Part shown: positions 18,639-27,751 of the stretch, piece after piece
How the letters are laid out: each line of letters starts with the position of its first letter
Numbering within the stretch: the first letter of the stretch is position 1
From: Suipraeoptans intestinalis
GTDB lineage: Bacteria > Bacillota > Clostridia > Lachnospirales > Lachnospiraceae
Direction: 5' to 3'
DNA length: 64,000 bases
Assembly (NCBI RefSeq): GCF_009696485.1
Contig: NZ_VULY01000018.1
Coordinates: forward strand, 1,914,001-1,978,000
Made by a program: the position numbers and the translations under genes
Notes under the pieces: model-generated
The model's database searches: none
What the model saw: only the letters and a program-made list of their open reading frames with translations
Told to the model about the DNA's origin: nothing

Positions 18639-18694
18639 TATAGGCGTTCATAGGAGCAAACGATGTGATTCGGAAGGGAAAGGGTGGAAGAAGT

Positions 18695-20635
18695 ATGGAT
18701 TATAAGAAGACGGCACAGCAGGTGTACAAGCTGATCGGAGGGAAGGAGAATCTGGTTTCAGGCGCACATTGTGCCACGAGGCTGCGGCTTGTCATCGTGG
18801 ACAATGACAAGTGTGACAAGGATGCCATAGAAAATCTGGAAGGAGTTAAGGGTGTTTTCTTTGCATCCGGGCAACTGCAGGTGATCTTTGGAACGGGAGT
18901 AGTCAATAAGGTATATGCAGAATTTGCCCAACTGGCGGATCTGGGAGAAGTGACCAAGGAAGAGGTCAAGAAGGCGGCGGCCAAAAATCAGAATCCTCTG
19001 CAGAGAGCCGTCAAGGCATTGGGAGATATTTTCGTTCCCATCATTCCGGCTATTGTGGCCAGCGGACTTTTGATGGGACTGCTGGAAGGGCTGGCAAAGG
19101 TATTTCCGGCCATGACAGAGTCCGGAACCTATACCATCATCCATCTGTTCAGCAATGCGGCGTTTGTATTTCTGCCGATCCTGATCGCTGTCAGCGCAGC
19201 CAGAGCCTTTGGAGGAAATATCTATCTGGGAGCCGTTATCGGGATGATCATGATCCATCCGGATCTGATGAACGCTTGGGTAGCTGTTTCGGAAAAAACC
19301 CTTCCCTCTGCAGAGGCCTGGTTCGGACTGTATGACATCCATCTGGTAGGATACCAGGGACATGTGATCCCGGTGGTGATCGCCGTATGGTTCATGTGCT
19401 TTTTGGAAAAGAGGCTGCATAAGATCGTTCCGGAAATGTTTGATCTCTTTGTAACCCCGCTGGTAACGGTTCTGGTAACAGGATACTGCACCCTGACGAT
19501 TTTCGGACCGGTGTTTTCTGTACTGGAAAACGGAGTGCTTTCTGCGATCCAACAGTTGATCACATTGCCCTACGGGATCGGAGGACTGATCTGCGGAGCC
19601 GTTTATGCCATTACGGTAGTGGCAGGCGTGCACCATATGTATAATGCGCTGGAAGCGGGACTTCTTAGCGCAACGGGATTTAATATCTGGATGCCCATCG
19701 CTACGGCAGCGAATGTGGCGCAGGGAGGAGCCGCCCTGGCTTTGGCATTAAAGACGAAAAATAAAAAGACAAAAGCAATGGCGCTTCCGGCATCTCTGTC
19801 TGCCTTTTTGGGGATTACGGAGCCGGCGATCTTTGGAGTCAATCTCCGGTTTATGAAACCATTTGTTGCAGGCTGTATCGGAGGAGGCGTAGGCGCTCTG
19901 TTTGCATCCATGATGCGTGTAAAAGCCACTTCTTATGGGATCACCGGAATTTTCGGAGTACTGATCACCACAGACTTTCTGGTGGCGTATCTGCTGACGA
20001 TGCTGATCGCAGCAGGTGTATCCTTCCTCCTTTCCTGGTTCCTCTATAAAGAAGTGCCGGAAGGACAGGAAAGCGGCAAGGAAAACACAAAAGAAACGAA
20101 AGAGGAACCGGAAACACAGAAAGCAGGAATAGAAGAAGCAGAGGCAGTGGAGGAAGAGAACGCAGGATTGCCGGAGACAGATACGGCGGAAATCCTGGGA
20201 AGTCCTTTGAAGGGACAGGCGATTCCCTTGAGCGAAGTGCCGGATGAAACGTTTGCCTCCGGTGTACTGGGACAGGGAGCAGCGGTGATCCCCACGGAAG
20301 GAAAGGTGGTGGCGCCCTGTGACGGAGAGGTTGCAACCGTATTTGACACCAGACACGCCATCGGACTTGTCAGCGATAAGGGAGCAGAGATCCTGATTCA
20401 TGTGGGGATCAACACAGTGGATCTGAAAGGAGAACCTTTTACCGCACATGTAAAGGATGGGGATCGAATCAAAAGAGGGGATCTTCTTCTGGAATTTGAT
20501 ATGGATGCCATCAGGGAAAAGGGACTGTCTCTGGCAACGCCGGTCATTCTTACCAATGGGGACAGCTACGGACAGATCTGCCTGAAAAAGGAAGGAACCA
20601 TAGAGTATGGAGAAGATTTTATCGAAGGAAGATAA
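18695..20635 (+). CDS. scrA: Sucrose-type PTS transporter, EIIBCA fusion
   Basis: A 646-residue phosphotransferase permease that takes up and phosphorylates a beta-glucoside or sucrose. The EIIB domain at the N-terminus has the phosphocysteine Cys26 in GAHCATRLR. EIIC follows (residues about 100-455) with around ten membrane helices and the conserved GITEPAIFGVN segment. An acidic linker (residues about 456-505) leads to a glucose-type EIIA domain with phospho-His569 in ILIHVGINTVDL. Sucrose specificity is inferred from the overlapping sucrose-6-phosphate hydrolase gene. The start ATG at 18695 has AGGGTGGAAG upstream. Trehalose or beta-glucoside transport is the main alternative. Confidence 0.9.
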   Translation: MDYKKTAQQVYKLIGGKENLVSGAHCATRLRLVIVDNDKCDKDAIENLEGVKGVFFASGQLQVIFGTGVVNKVYAEFAQLADLGEVTKEEVKKAAAKNQNPLQRAVKALGDIFVPIIPAIVASGLLMGLLEGLAKVFPAMTESGTYTIIHLFSNAAFVFLPILIAVSAARAFGGNIYLGAVIGMIMIHPDLMNAWVAVSEKTLPSAEAWFGLYDIHLVGYQGHVIPVVIAVWFMCFLEKRLHKIVPEMFDLFVTPLVTVLVTGYCTLTIFGPVFSVLENGVLSAIQQLITLPYGIGGLICGAVYAITVVAGVHHMYNALEAGLLSATGFNIWMPIATAANVAQGGAALALALKTKNKKTKAMALPASLSAFLGITEPAIFGVNLRFMKPFVAGCIGGGVGALFASMMRVKATSYGITGIFGVLITTDFLVAYLLTMLIAAGVSFLLSWFLYKEVPEGQESGKENTKETKEEPETQKAGIEEAEAVEEENAGLPETDTAEILGSPLKGQAIPLSEVPDETFASGVLGQGAAVIPTEGKVVAPCDGEVATVFDTRHAIGLVSDKGAEILIHVGINTVDLKGEPFTAHVKDGDRIKRGDLLLEFDMDAIREKGLSLATPVILTNGDSYGQICLKKEGTIEYGEDFIEGR

Positions 20636-21983
20636 CTGGAGACTGGGATTTCATCTGATGCCTCCCGTAGGCTGGATGAATGACCCCAACGGGCTTTGCT
20701 GGTATCAGGGAGAGTACCATGTGTTTTTTCAGTACTGTCCGGAAAGTGCAAACAATGGGCTTAGCAGATGGGGACATTATGTCAGCCGGGATCTTTTGAA
20801 CTGGCAGTTTCTGGGAATCGGGGTAGAGGCGGATACGCCCTGGGAAACGGATGGGGCGTATTCCGGCTGTGCCTTTGTGGAGCAGGATGTGATGCATTTG
20901 TTTTATACGGGAAACGTAAAGCAGCCGGGAGATTTTGATTACATCCTGAGAGGACGTGAAGCAAACACCATTCACGCTGTTTCCAGGGACGGCCGCAGCG
21001 TTGAGGGAAAAGAGTGCGTTATGCGTAATGCGGACTACGGAAACAGGTACAGCTGCCATGTAAGAGATCCTAAGGTCTGGAAGGAAGCGGATACTTACTA
21101 TATGGTACAGGGAGGACGGACCAAAGAAGGGACGGGAGAGGTGCTATTATTTTCTTCCAAGGACCTGAAACGGTGGGAACGGATCCATATCCTGACAGAT
21201 CCCTCTCTCTCCGGTTATATGTGGGAATGTCCGGATCTGTTTTTTCTGGAAGGATCCACCTTTCTTTCCGTATCGCCTCAGGGCTTGCAGCAGGAGGAGT
21301 TCCGGTTCCAGAATGTATATCAGTCCGGCGTATTTTCAGTAGAAGGCGACTACAGGAAGGAAAGCCGTCTGAAAAATTTCCGGGAATGGGATATGGGATT
21401 TGATTTTTATGCACCGCAGACCTTTGAAGATGGAAGCGGCCGCAGGATCCTGTTGGGCTGGATGGGACTGCCGGATATTCCCTACACCAACCCTACGGTA
21501 GACAGAGGCTGGCAGCATGGGCTGACGATGGCAAGAGAACTTCGGATCACAAAGGGAGAACTGACCCAGACACCGGTAAAGGAGTATGAAAATCTCCGCC
21601 TGCAGGAAGAAGCCATGGAATCCGGAGAAGAAAAAAAAGTTACGCTGGCGGAAATCCTGTATGAAAACCCCGACAGTGAGGGATTTCAAGTCAGCATAGA
21701 AGAGGAACTGCAGCTTTCCTTTGAAAAAGAAACCGGAATCTTTGCCATGAAATTTACAGGAGATCTGGGACGGGGAAGGACTGTCAGGAAAACGAAGATC
21801 AAATCGTGTACCCATGTAGATATCTGGGTAGACACGTCGGCAGTGGAAGTATACCTGAACCATGGAGAGCAGGTCCTGACCACAAGGTATTATGCCGATT
21901 CTTCGGTCGTTACGGTAAAAGGAAGCTACCGGAATGGAAGGATGAAGCTGTGGCGTCTGAGGGCAATGGAGGTGTCCTTTTAG
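20607..21983 (+). CDS. scrB: Sucrose-6-phosphate hydrolase (GH32)
   Basis: A 458-residue glycoside hydrolase family 32 enzyme that splits sucrose-6-phosphate into glucose-6-phosphate and fructose. The five-bladed propeller carries the nucleophile Asp26 in WMNDPNG, the transition-state stabiliser in VRDPKV near residue 155 and the acid/base glutamate in WECPDLF near residue 208; a C-terminal beta-sandwich follows. No signal peptide is present, fitting an intracellular enzyme acting on PTS-phosphorylated sugar. The gene starts inside the last 29 bases of scrA with AAGGAAGG upstream, so translation is coupled. No fructokinase gene is adjacent. Confidence 0.95.
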   Translation: MEKILSKEDNWRLGFHLMPPVGWMNDPNGLCWYQGEYHVFFQYCPESANNGLSRWGHYVSRDLLNWQFLGIGVEADTPWETDGAYSGCAFVEQDVMHLFYTGNVKQPGDFDYILRGREANTIHAVSRDGRSVEGKECVMRNADYGNRYSCHVRDPKVWKEADTYYMVQGGRTKEGTGEVLLFSSKDLKRWERIHILTDPSLSGYMWECPDLFFLEGSTFLSVSPQGLQQEEFRFQNVYQSGVFSVEGDYRKESRLKNFREWDMGFDFYAPQTFEDGSGRRILLGWMGLPDIPYTNPTVDRGWQHGLTMARELRITKGELTQTPVKEYENLRLQEEAMESGEEKKVTLAEILYENPDSEGFQVSIEEELQLSFEKETGIFAMKFTGDLGRGRTVRKTKIKSCTHVDIWVDTSAVEVYLNHGEQVLTTRYYADSSVVTVKGSYRNGRMKLWRLRAMEVSF

Positions 21984-22050
21984 GCGGAAAGGCAATTTCT
22001 TCAGGAAAAAGAAACGTTTAAAAAATTGGAAAGAGGATAGAGGCAAACTG

Positions 22051-22086
22051 GAAACTCCCCCGTTTATGAGGGAGTTTTCTGTTTTC
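22051..22086 (+). terminator. Intrinsic terminator of the sucrose operon
   Basis: AAACTCCC (22052-22059) pairs with GGGAGTTT (22070-22077), followed by TTCTGTTTTC. It lies 68 bases after scrB. Confidence 0.8.
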
Positions 22087-22168
22087 GGGAAATGAGAGAT
22101 ATGGAGAAGGAGAACACGGGAAGACATGGTAGGAGATATAGTGGCATAGTGGGAGAGAGAAAAAAAGG

Positions 22169-22197
22169 TTAAAAAAATTGTGGGAATGTGATACAAT
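22169..22197 (+). promoter_or_regulatory. Promoter of the membrane glycerophosphodiesterase gene
   Basis: TTAAAA (22169-22174), 17-bp spacer, and TACAAT (22192-22197) with a TG dinucleotide one base before the -10 box (extended -10). Confidence 0.65.
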
Positions 22198-22228
22198 CAA
22201 AAGCAAAAAGTATTTGAGAGGTTGAAAC

Positions 22229-24025
22229 ATGTGGTGGAAAAAGAAACAGAATAACAAGGTAACGCTTCTGGCATATCGGGAAGGGATATGGGAACTTCTG
22301 ATTTACCAGTTTGTTACGAAGCTTCTGCTGGCTGTATGCGTATGGGGAATGAAACAGCTGGCAGGGCTTTTGTTGTGGCGGGCAGGAAGGCCGGCCATTA
22401 CCAGCGGGGACATTCCTTATCTGTTCCGAAGCTGGGAAGGATGGACGCTGGCGGCGATAGGGATCGTGGTGCTGATCTTGTATATTTCCTTTGAAATACA
22501 CATTATGATCTTAATGAGCGACAATATCCTGAACCAGCGAAAGAAGAAGTTTTTGGGAATGGCGTGGGAGGCCCTTTCAAAGCTGCGGTATTACCTGCAT
22601 CCCATGGGAGTGTTGGTGATCCTGTACGTGTCGTTTCTGGGACCGCTTGTGGGGAGTAAGCTGGGGATTTCTCTCACCAGTACCTTTAAGATCCCGGATT
22701 TTATCCTGTCATTCATTTTGAGCAAGATGTGGTTGAAACTACTTTACTACGGTCTTTTGGCGGTGTTGTTTTGCGCAGGGATCCTGTACATCTTCACCTT
22801 CCATTTTATGGTGCTGGGGAACCGGAGGGTAACGCTTGCGATGAAAGAATCCAGAAGATTTGTCCTAAAAGAAAAGGGGAAATTACTGAAAGCCGCAGGG
22901 AAGCTTATCGTGTCAGGAACTTTATGGCTGGGAGCAGGCTTTGTAATCGTGTTTTTGATCCTTTTGGAGGTGGCAGGATCTGAGCAGATGGAGCTTTTTT
23001 GGCGCAGATTTGTTATGATCGAATCTGTTGCCGGACTGGGGGCGGTACTGGCTTTAGCCGGCATTCTATTTCCGATCGTGTTTTTCCTGACGATGACAAT
23101 GCTGTACCAGGAGCATGTAAGTCCCGAAATAGCCTTTCAGGTACCGGAAAAAAAGAAAAAAAGGAAATGGATCCTGATTCCGATAGTAGTCGGAGCGGCG
23201 GGGATAACGGCCATGAGCGTTTTGTCAGCAGTATTTTTTGATGAATTTTTTCCGAAGAGCAGCACGGTAGAGCTGATCGGACACAGGGGCGCAGGGACCT
23301 ATAGCAGTGAAAATACGGTGGAATCTATTGAGGCAGCCGCACAGTTGAAGCTGTTTGCCACGGAGATCGACGTGCAGCGGACAAAGGACGGACAGTATAT
23401 TTTAAATCATGACAATGACTTTATGCGGCTGTGTCAGGATGACAGGACGCCGCAGGAAATGACCTTGGAAGAGATTAAGGAACTGCGGATCAGGAATACG
23501 GGCAAAGGGAAGAATAAGGAGCCGCAGGAAGTGGCCACGCTGGAAGAGGTACTGGACGCTGCCAAGGGAAAGATCCGCCTGTATATCGAGCTAAAGGGGA
23601 AGACGGCAGATAAAAGGATGGCGGAAGAGGTGTACCAGCTGGTAAAAGAGAAGGAGATGCTTTCCCAGTGTACCTTTATTTGCCTGAATTATCCACTGAT
23701 AAACTATCTGGAATCCAGACATCCGGATGCAGACACCGGTTACCTATGCTTCTATTCCTTTGGAGATCTGGAAGAAATGAACTGTGACCGGCTTCTTCTG
23801 GAGATGGAGACGGCTACGGAATCCAATGTGGAAAAGATCCATGAGGCAGGAAAAAAAGTAGATGTGTGGACCATCAATTCAGGAGAAAAGCTGCAGCAGT
23901 ACCTTCTTCGCAGCGTGGACGGCATCATTACCGATGAAGTAAAAGAGGGAGTGAACACCCGCAAATTTTTAAACGAGAGAGAGGATCTGGGAAGAGTTCT
24001 GGGGATGCTGGCAGAGTGGTTCTGA
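22229..24025 (+). CDS. Membrane-anchored glycerophosphodiester phosphodiesterase
   Basis: A 598-residue two-part protein. The first 340 residues or so are a polytopic membrane domain with about seven helices, of the kind fused to phosphodiesterases in Firmicutes. The C-terminal TIM-barrel GDPD domain starts at ELIGHRGAGTYSSENT with catalytic His352, continues with EIDVQRTKDG and the second histidine in LNHDNDF, and ends with VDGIITDEV. It would cleave glycerophosphodiesters, from phospholipid or lipoteichoic-acid turnover, to glycerol-3-phosphate and an alcohol at the membrane. The gene stands alone with its own promoter and converges with yqeY. Confidence 0.9.
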   Translation: MWWKKKQNNKVTLLAYREGIWELLIYQFVTKLLLAVCVWGMKQLAGLLLWRAGRPAITSGDIPYLFRSWEGWTLAAIGIVVLILYISFEIHIMILMSDNILNQRKKKFLGMAWEALSKLRYYLHPMGVLVILYVSFLGPLVGSKLGISLTSTFKIPDFILSFILSKMWLKLLYYGLLAVLFCAGILYIFTFHFMVLGNRRVTLAMKESRRFVLKEKGKLLKAAGKLIVSGTLWLGAGFVIVFLILLEVAGSEQMELFWRRFVMIESVAGLGAVLALAGILFPIVFFLTMTMLYQEHVSPEIAFQVPEKKKKRKWILIPIVVGAAGITAMSVLSAVFFDEFFPKSSTVELIGHRGAGTYSSENTVESIEAAAQLKLFATEIDVQRTKDGQYILNHDNDFMRLCQDDRTPQEMTLEEIKELRIRNTGKGKNKEPQEVATLEEVLDAAKGKIRLYIELKGKTADKRMAEEVYQLVKEKEMLSQCTFICLNYPLINYLESRHPDADTGYLCFYSFGDLEEMNCDRLLLEMETATESNVEKIHEAGKKVDVWTINSGEKLQQYLLRSVDGIITDEVKEGVNTRKFLNEREDLGRVLGMLAEWF

Positions 24026-24199
24026 TAGAGTGCAGCATCGGATAATAGGGGACGTTTTTTTGCAGATGCTGCAAAAAAAGCCGCCATTTCAGGGGGCTGC
24101 CTGGATATCAAAAGAAACCCTTAGCGGAAAAAGAGGAAAGAAGATAAAAGAGAAAAGAAGATAAAGAGGAAAGACGATACCATAGAGTGACAGACAGGA

Positions 24200-24240
24200 T
24201 ACGCCCACTGCTTCTCCGAAAAAGAGAAGCAGCGGGCGTA
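24200..24240. other. Long hairpin between convergent genes
   Basis: TACGCCC-x-CTGCTTCTC (24200-24216) pairs with GAGAAGCAG-x-GGGCGTA (24224-24240): 17 positions with one mismatch and a 7-base loop. It sits between the convergent GDPD and yqeY genes and could end transcription from either side, though no T-run follows on either strand. The rest of the 319-base gap has a T7/A7 palindrome around 24054-24080 and the tandem duplication noted separately. Confidence 0.55.
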
Positions 24241-24314
24241 TTGTATGCCGATCAGAAATTTTTTGCGTGTCAGAAATCTGTAGAAAAAGTTCCGGAGGAT
24301 CTGGCAAAGAATCA

Positions 24315-24352
24315 TTTCCGGATATTATGCCACGTTTCCGGATATTATGCCA
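24315..24352. repeat. Two-copy tandem duplication, 20-bp unit
   Basis: The 18-base string TTTCCGGATATTATGCCA occurs at 24315-24332 and again at 24335-24352, giving a 20-bp period. The second copy contains the TAA stop codon of the minus-strand yqeY gene (24345-24347), so the first copy is a recent-looking duplication of the gene's 3' end. Confidence 0.85.
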
Positions 24353-24791
24353 GAAAGGAAGCCAGAACTTCATTGACCAGTTTCCCGTCTGCCTTTCCCT
24401 TTACCCGGGGCATCAAAGACTTCATGATCATCCCCTTTTGCTTGGCAGTGGGAGCGGAAAGATCAAGCTCTGTCAAAACGGCGGTGATCTCTGCCTGGAT
24501 CTCCTCCACATCCATCATTTTGGGGGCATATTCATTTAACACAGCCAGTCTGTTGGTGCATTCCTCCAGGATGGCCGTTCTGTCCGGCGGGGTCAGTTCC
24601 AGTGTTTCCTTGGTCTGCTTGATCTCCTTCAGGATCACTTGTACTTCCTCTTCGGGAGTCAGATCCCCTCTTTTGTCGATGGCTTTATTTTTCAGGGCGG
24701 ACAAAAGAAGTGATAAAGTTTCTTTTGTTTCCTTGTCCCCGGCTTTCATGGCGCGGATCATGTCTTGACGTACTTCTTCGATTTTGCTCAT
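24345..24791 (-). CDS. yqeY: GatB/YqeY domain protein
   Basis: A 148-residue soluble helical protein of the YqeY family, which shares the tRNA-binding tail domain of the amidotransferase subunit GatB. It begins SKIEEVRQDMIRAMKAGDKE and contains LSLLLSALKNKAID and a central acidic stretch, as in Bacillus YqeY; the C-terminal half ends with VLASFLA. Its cellular role is not established, with a tRNA-amidotransferase-related role suggested by homology. The ATG at 24791 follows AAGGAGT, and a promoter lies 42 bases upstream. A short duplication overlaps its stop codon. Confidence 0.92.
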   Translation of the reverse strand: MSKIEEVRQDMIRAMKAGDKETKETLSLLLSALKNKAIDKRGDLTPEEEVQVILKEIKQTKETLELTPPDRTAILEECTNRLAVLNEYAPKMMDVEEIQAEITAVLTELDLSAPTAKQKGMIMKSLMPRVKGKADGKLVNEVLASFLA

Positions 24792-24832
24792 AATTCTTAC
24801 TCCTTTTTTAAAGATTGGCGCTGCATATCTAT

Positions 24833-24861
24833 AGTATCTTATTGAAGCAGACGACTGTCAA
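24833..24861 (-). promoter_or_regulatory. Promoter of yqeY
   Basis: Read on the minus strand: TTGACA (24856-24861), 17-bp spacer and GATACT (24833-24838). Confidence 0.6.
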
Positions 24862-24872
24862 CGGATATTTTC

Positions 24873-24895
24873 AAAAAGCAATATTTCCATTGCTG
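24873..24895 (-). terminator. Probable terminator of the cbi operon
   Basis: On the minus strand AGCAAT and ATTGCT form a short stem followed by a run of T, 46 bases after the cbiK stop. The stem is only 6-7 bp, so the call is modest. Confidence 0.45.
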
Positions 24896-24940
24896 TCGAG
24901 ACTGCCGTACTTTCTGTAAAAGTATTGCGTGGAAAAAAGC

Positions 24941-25732
24941 TTATGCATTTTCAGGAAGGATCTCCCGTAAGTGTGCCAGGAACAGATTCTGTACCGGAAA
25001 CAATTCGCCCAGTCCCGTAAGATGGCAGGTCACGTCAAAGCCTTCCGTCTGCAGGATGGATTTCCAGGAATCAGGATCGTCGGAGGCCATATCATTTGTG
25101 GCGTGATCGCCGGCCACCACCATAAGAGGAAACAGATGGATATGGGTGGTGCTGGAAGCCTTTAGCCGCGGAAGGATGTGGGCAAGCTTTGGATAGGCCT
25201 CCACAGTTCCCACATAAATCCCGTCAAATCCTTTCTCCTCCAGAATGAAATTCAAGGCAGCGTAGGCAGCATTGGAAAAATGTACGCTTCCGTGGCCCAT
25301 GAATACGAGAGCTTCATGAGGGGCCAGAGTAGGAAAGGTATGCTTCAGGATGACTGCCATCTCCTCCAGGTCGCCCTGGGAGGTCAGAAGAGGAGCGCCA
25401 AAAGAAATAGACGAAAAAACGGAAGCAAACATAAGAGCATCCTCTTTCATCTGATCGTTTTCAACCCCGTTTAAAATATGGGTGGGCTGAATATATACAT
25501 GAGAGATCCCATCCTGGCGCATCTGTTCCATGGCTTCTGTCACAGAAGGAATATGTTCGCCCGTCGTATGAAGGAGCTTCTGTCGGATCATGTGGCTGGT
25601 CCACGCACGATACAGCGGAAAATGAGGGAAGGTTTTCTGGATCTTCTCTTCGATCGCCTGGATCGTCCGTTTTCTGGTGTCAGGATAGCTGGTTCCAAAG
25701 CTGACAACTAAAATGGCTGAAGTATGATTCAT
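24941..25732 (-). CDS. cbiK: Sirohydrochlorin cobaltochelatase CbiK
   Basis: CbiK inserts cobalt into sirohydrochlorin (or precorrin-2) without ATP, the metal-insertion step of anaerobic cobalamin synthesis. The 263-residue protein shows the class II chelatase start ILVVSFGTSYPDTR, the VYIQPTHILNG segment with a metal-ligand histidine near residue 98, and FMGHGSVHFSN near residue 145 with the catalytic histidine. There is no signal peptide, so it is cytoplasmic. It is the last gene of the riboswitch-controlled cobalt operon, 12 bases after cbiO, which supports cobalt rather than iron as substrate. Confidence 0.93.
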   Translation of the reverse strand: MNHTSAILVVSFGTSYPDTRKRTIQAIEEKIQKTFPHFPLYRAWTSHMIRQKLLHTTGEHIPSVTEAMEQMRQDGISHVYIQPTHILNGVENDQMKEDALMFASVFSSISFGAPLLTSQGDLEEMAVILKHTFPTLAPHEALVFMGHGSVHFSNAAYAALNFILEEKGFDGIYVGTVEAYPKLAHILPRLKASSTTHIHLFPLMVVAGDHATNDMASDDPDSWKSILQTEGFDVTCHLTGLGELFPVQNLFLAHLREILPENA

Positions 25733-25744
25733 AGTGATCTCCTT

Positions 25745-26593
25745 TCAAATTTGGCCAGAGTGCTGCAGATAACAGGTGATGTCTTCAAAGGTCCTGGGCA
25801 TAGGGAGCGCAGGAGAAAGAAGACCGGTTTCGCAGAGGCGGAAGAAAAGAGACAGCACAGACGGCTGTGTTAAAGAGGTCTGTTTCAGCAATGCCCTGTT
25901 GGAAAACACAGAGGCAGGGCTTCCCTTTTCCAGGATTCTCCCCGCGTGAAACAAAAGGATCTCGTCCGCCCAGTGATAGGCATAGTCTACGTCATGGGTG
26001 GCCATTAGGATGGTAACTCCCTGATCGGCTATCCCTTGTATAATATCACGGATCAGTCCGGTATGTAAGGGGTCTAAAGCAGAAGCCGGTTCATCCAGGA
26101 TAAGGAGCCGGGGCTCCATCACCAGAATATCGGCGATGGCCACCAGCTTTTTCTGCCCGCCGCTGAGGGCGTGGACCGGCTTGTCTGCAAAAGAAGAAAG
26201 GCCGAGACGCTCCATGATCTCCTCTGTTTTTTTTCTTACCACTTCAGGAGCCTCGCCCAGATTCAGGGGACCAAAAGCAATTTCCTGAAAAACGCTGGAG
26301 GAAAATAGCTGGGTATCCGGATCCTGAAAAACGATTCCGGTCTGTCTGCGCAACTGGAGAAGCCCTTTTTTTGAGTAGTCGAAAGGGCGGCCGTCGAACA
26401 GGAGGCGTCCCTTCTGAGGCCTTCGGATCCCGTTGCAGCAGAGAAAGAACGTGGATTTTCCGGAACCATTGGAACCCATACAGGCGATTTTTTTGCCCTT
26501 CGGGATCTTCAGGGAGAGATCGTTTAAAGCAAAGGCAGATTCTCCCTCGTAAGAAAAAAACAGATGATCAGCTTCTAACAGTAGATTGCTCAT
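25745..26593 (-). CDS. cbiO: Cobalt ECF transporter ATPase CbiO
   Basis: The ATP-hydrolysing subunit of the CbiMNQO cobalt importer. The 282 residues contain Walker A GSNGSGKST (40-48), a Q-loop FQDPDTQLFSS, the ABC signature LSGGQKK near residue 143, Walker B LLILDEPASALDP near residue 163 and the switch histidine in ATHDVDYA. The C-terminal 60 residues are an extra accessory region. Its start overlaps the cbiQ stop by four bases (ATGA). Confidence 0.95.
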   Translation of the reverse strand: MSNLLLEADHLFFSYEGESAFALNDLSLKIPKGKKIACMGSNGSGKSTFFLCCNGIRRPQKGRLLFDGRPFDYSKKGLLQLRRQTGIVFQDPDTQLFSSSVFQEIAFGPLNLGEAPEVVRKKTEEIMERLGLSSFADKPVHALSGGQKKLVAIADILVMEPRLLILDEPASALDPLHTGLIRDIIQGIADQGVTILMATHDVDYAYHWADEILLFHAGRILEKGSPASVFSNRALLKQTSLTQPSVLSLFFRLCETGLLSPALPMPRTFEDITCYLQHSGQI

Positions 26594-27372
26594 GATAACC
26601 TCCCTGACCGGATCAAAACGGTCCAGATTAATAATATGATTTCAAAGATCCCCAGCAGGATCCAGTCCTTCTTTCGGTGGTGGATCAAAGGGGGAAGCAG
26701 CGTAAGAGAACCGCTGTAGCCACGGGATTCCATGGCGTCAAAATTGCCGGAGGATTTCCGGATGGACAAAACAAAAAGACTGCCGAGCAGTTTGACAAAA
26801 GAGTTTCTGGACAGCCGAAGCGTGCGGTTTCCCAGGCGGGACTGCTGGGCAATGGAAATGGTGGAAGCCAGGGAAAGCAGAATAAAGATGTAGCGATAAG
26901 TTAAAAACATCAGATCCAGAAGAAAGGAAGGAATATGAAACGTCCTCAGTACGTGAAGAAGGTCGGGGATGGGAGTGGTGAGGGAAAGGAAGTAGAGGCA
27001 GGAGGTACAGGAAAGAGCGGTAAAAAACAGTCGGAGCGCCATCTGGATCTGACTGTCCCGGATGACCAGATAGATACTTCCCAGAGGGATGGAAAAACGT
27101 CCGGAAGGCACAGAGGACAGATCCAAAAGGACGGCCAGGACCCCTGTCAGAAGGAATACCAGAGGAAGAGAAAGAAGGCGCAGATAAAGAAAGGGGGAAA
27201 GTCCCCCTTTCAAAACAGTCATGCTTCCCATAACAAACAAGAGGATCACGGCCATGATAACAGACCGGTTTCCGATACAGAAACACAGTGAAGTCATGGC
27301 AAAGAGAAACTTGATGTAGGGATTGGCGTGACGTAAACGGGATTGATAACAAAGCTTGTCAATGAGAATCAT
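26590..27372 (-). CDS. cbiQ: Cobalt ECF transporter transmembrane protein CbiQ
   Basis: The T-component (260 residues) that couples ATP hydrolysis by CbiO to the substrate-binding subunit CbiM. It has five or six membrane helices and the two cytoplasmic coupling-helix segments typical of EcfT/CbiQ proteins, the second visible as DAMESRGYSG near residue 215 (family A-R-G motif variant). It lies between cbiN and cbiO with overlapping ends. Confidence 0.93.
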   Translation of the reverse strand: MILIDKLCYQSRLRHANPYIKFLFAMTSLCFCIGNRSVIMAVILLFVMGSMTVLKGGLSPFLYLRLLSLPLVFLLTGVLAVLLDLSSVPSGRFSIPLGSIYLVIRDSQIQMALRLFFTALSCTSCLYFLSLTTPIPDLLHVLRTFHIPSFLLDLMFLTYRYIFILLSLASTISIAQQSRLGNRTLRLSRNSFVKLLGSLFVLSIRKSSGNFDAMESRGYSGSLTLLPPLIHHRKKDWILLGIFEIILLIWTVLIRSGRLS

Positions 27373-27414
27373 ATCGGTCCCTGCCTTTTTGCCGAAATTG
27401 AATTGCCGGGCAGT

Positions 27415-27747
27415 TTATCCGGCGTCGTTGGAAGTCCTGTCGGTTTCTTTCAGTTTTTTCCTTTCATAGAATCGTCCCAAAAGAAAGGCGATGATCCCGA
27501 CGCCGATCCCTGTCTGTGTACAAAAGAGGAGACTTTCGATCTCTCCGGAAAGTTCGCCCCCCATAAAAACTTCAATGGGAGAGGTAAACCAGGGCGTATA
27601 GTCTTTGTTAATGGTTTCCACAACCGTACCGCCCTGGTCGTCGGAGCCGCCAAACTCTGCATTTTTTACGAGACAGAGAGGAAGAAGGGCGATCAGGACA
27701 GAAGAAAGAAGCAATGCCAGTACGATTTTTTTGGTATGTTTTTTCAT
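27415..27747 (-). CDS. cbiN: Cobalt transport protein CbiN
   Basis: A 110-residue auxiliary subunit of the CbiMNQO importer with two membrane helices (about residues 8-28 and 77-95) and an extracytoplasmic loop carrying FGGSDDQ and the conserved YTPWFTS segment. CbiN is thought to assist loading of cobalt into CbiM. The start ATG at 27747 is placed behind GGAGGTG, four bases after the cbiM stop. Confidence 0.93.
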   Translation of the reverse strand: MKKHTKKIVLALLLSSVLIALLPLCLVKNAEFGGSDDQGGTVVETINKDYTPWFTSPIEVFMGGELSGEIESLLFCTQTGIGVGIIAFLLGRFYERKKLKETDRTSNDAG

Positions 27748-27751
27748 TCTC

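Noticed and set aside
18456-18653. 65-codon frame upstream of scrA
   Set aside because: It overlaps the scr promoter and operator, is Lys/Arg/Glu-rich with no ribosome site, and would be untranslated given the promoter position.
24054-24080. T7/A7 palindrome around GCAG-ATG-CTGC as a terminator
   Set aside because: The T-run precedes the stem and the A-run follows on the plus strand, and the same holds in reverse, so neither direction gives a stem followed by T.
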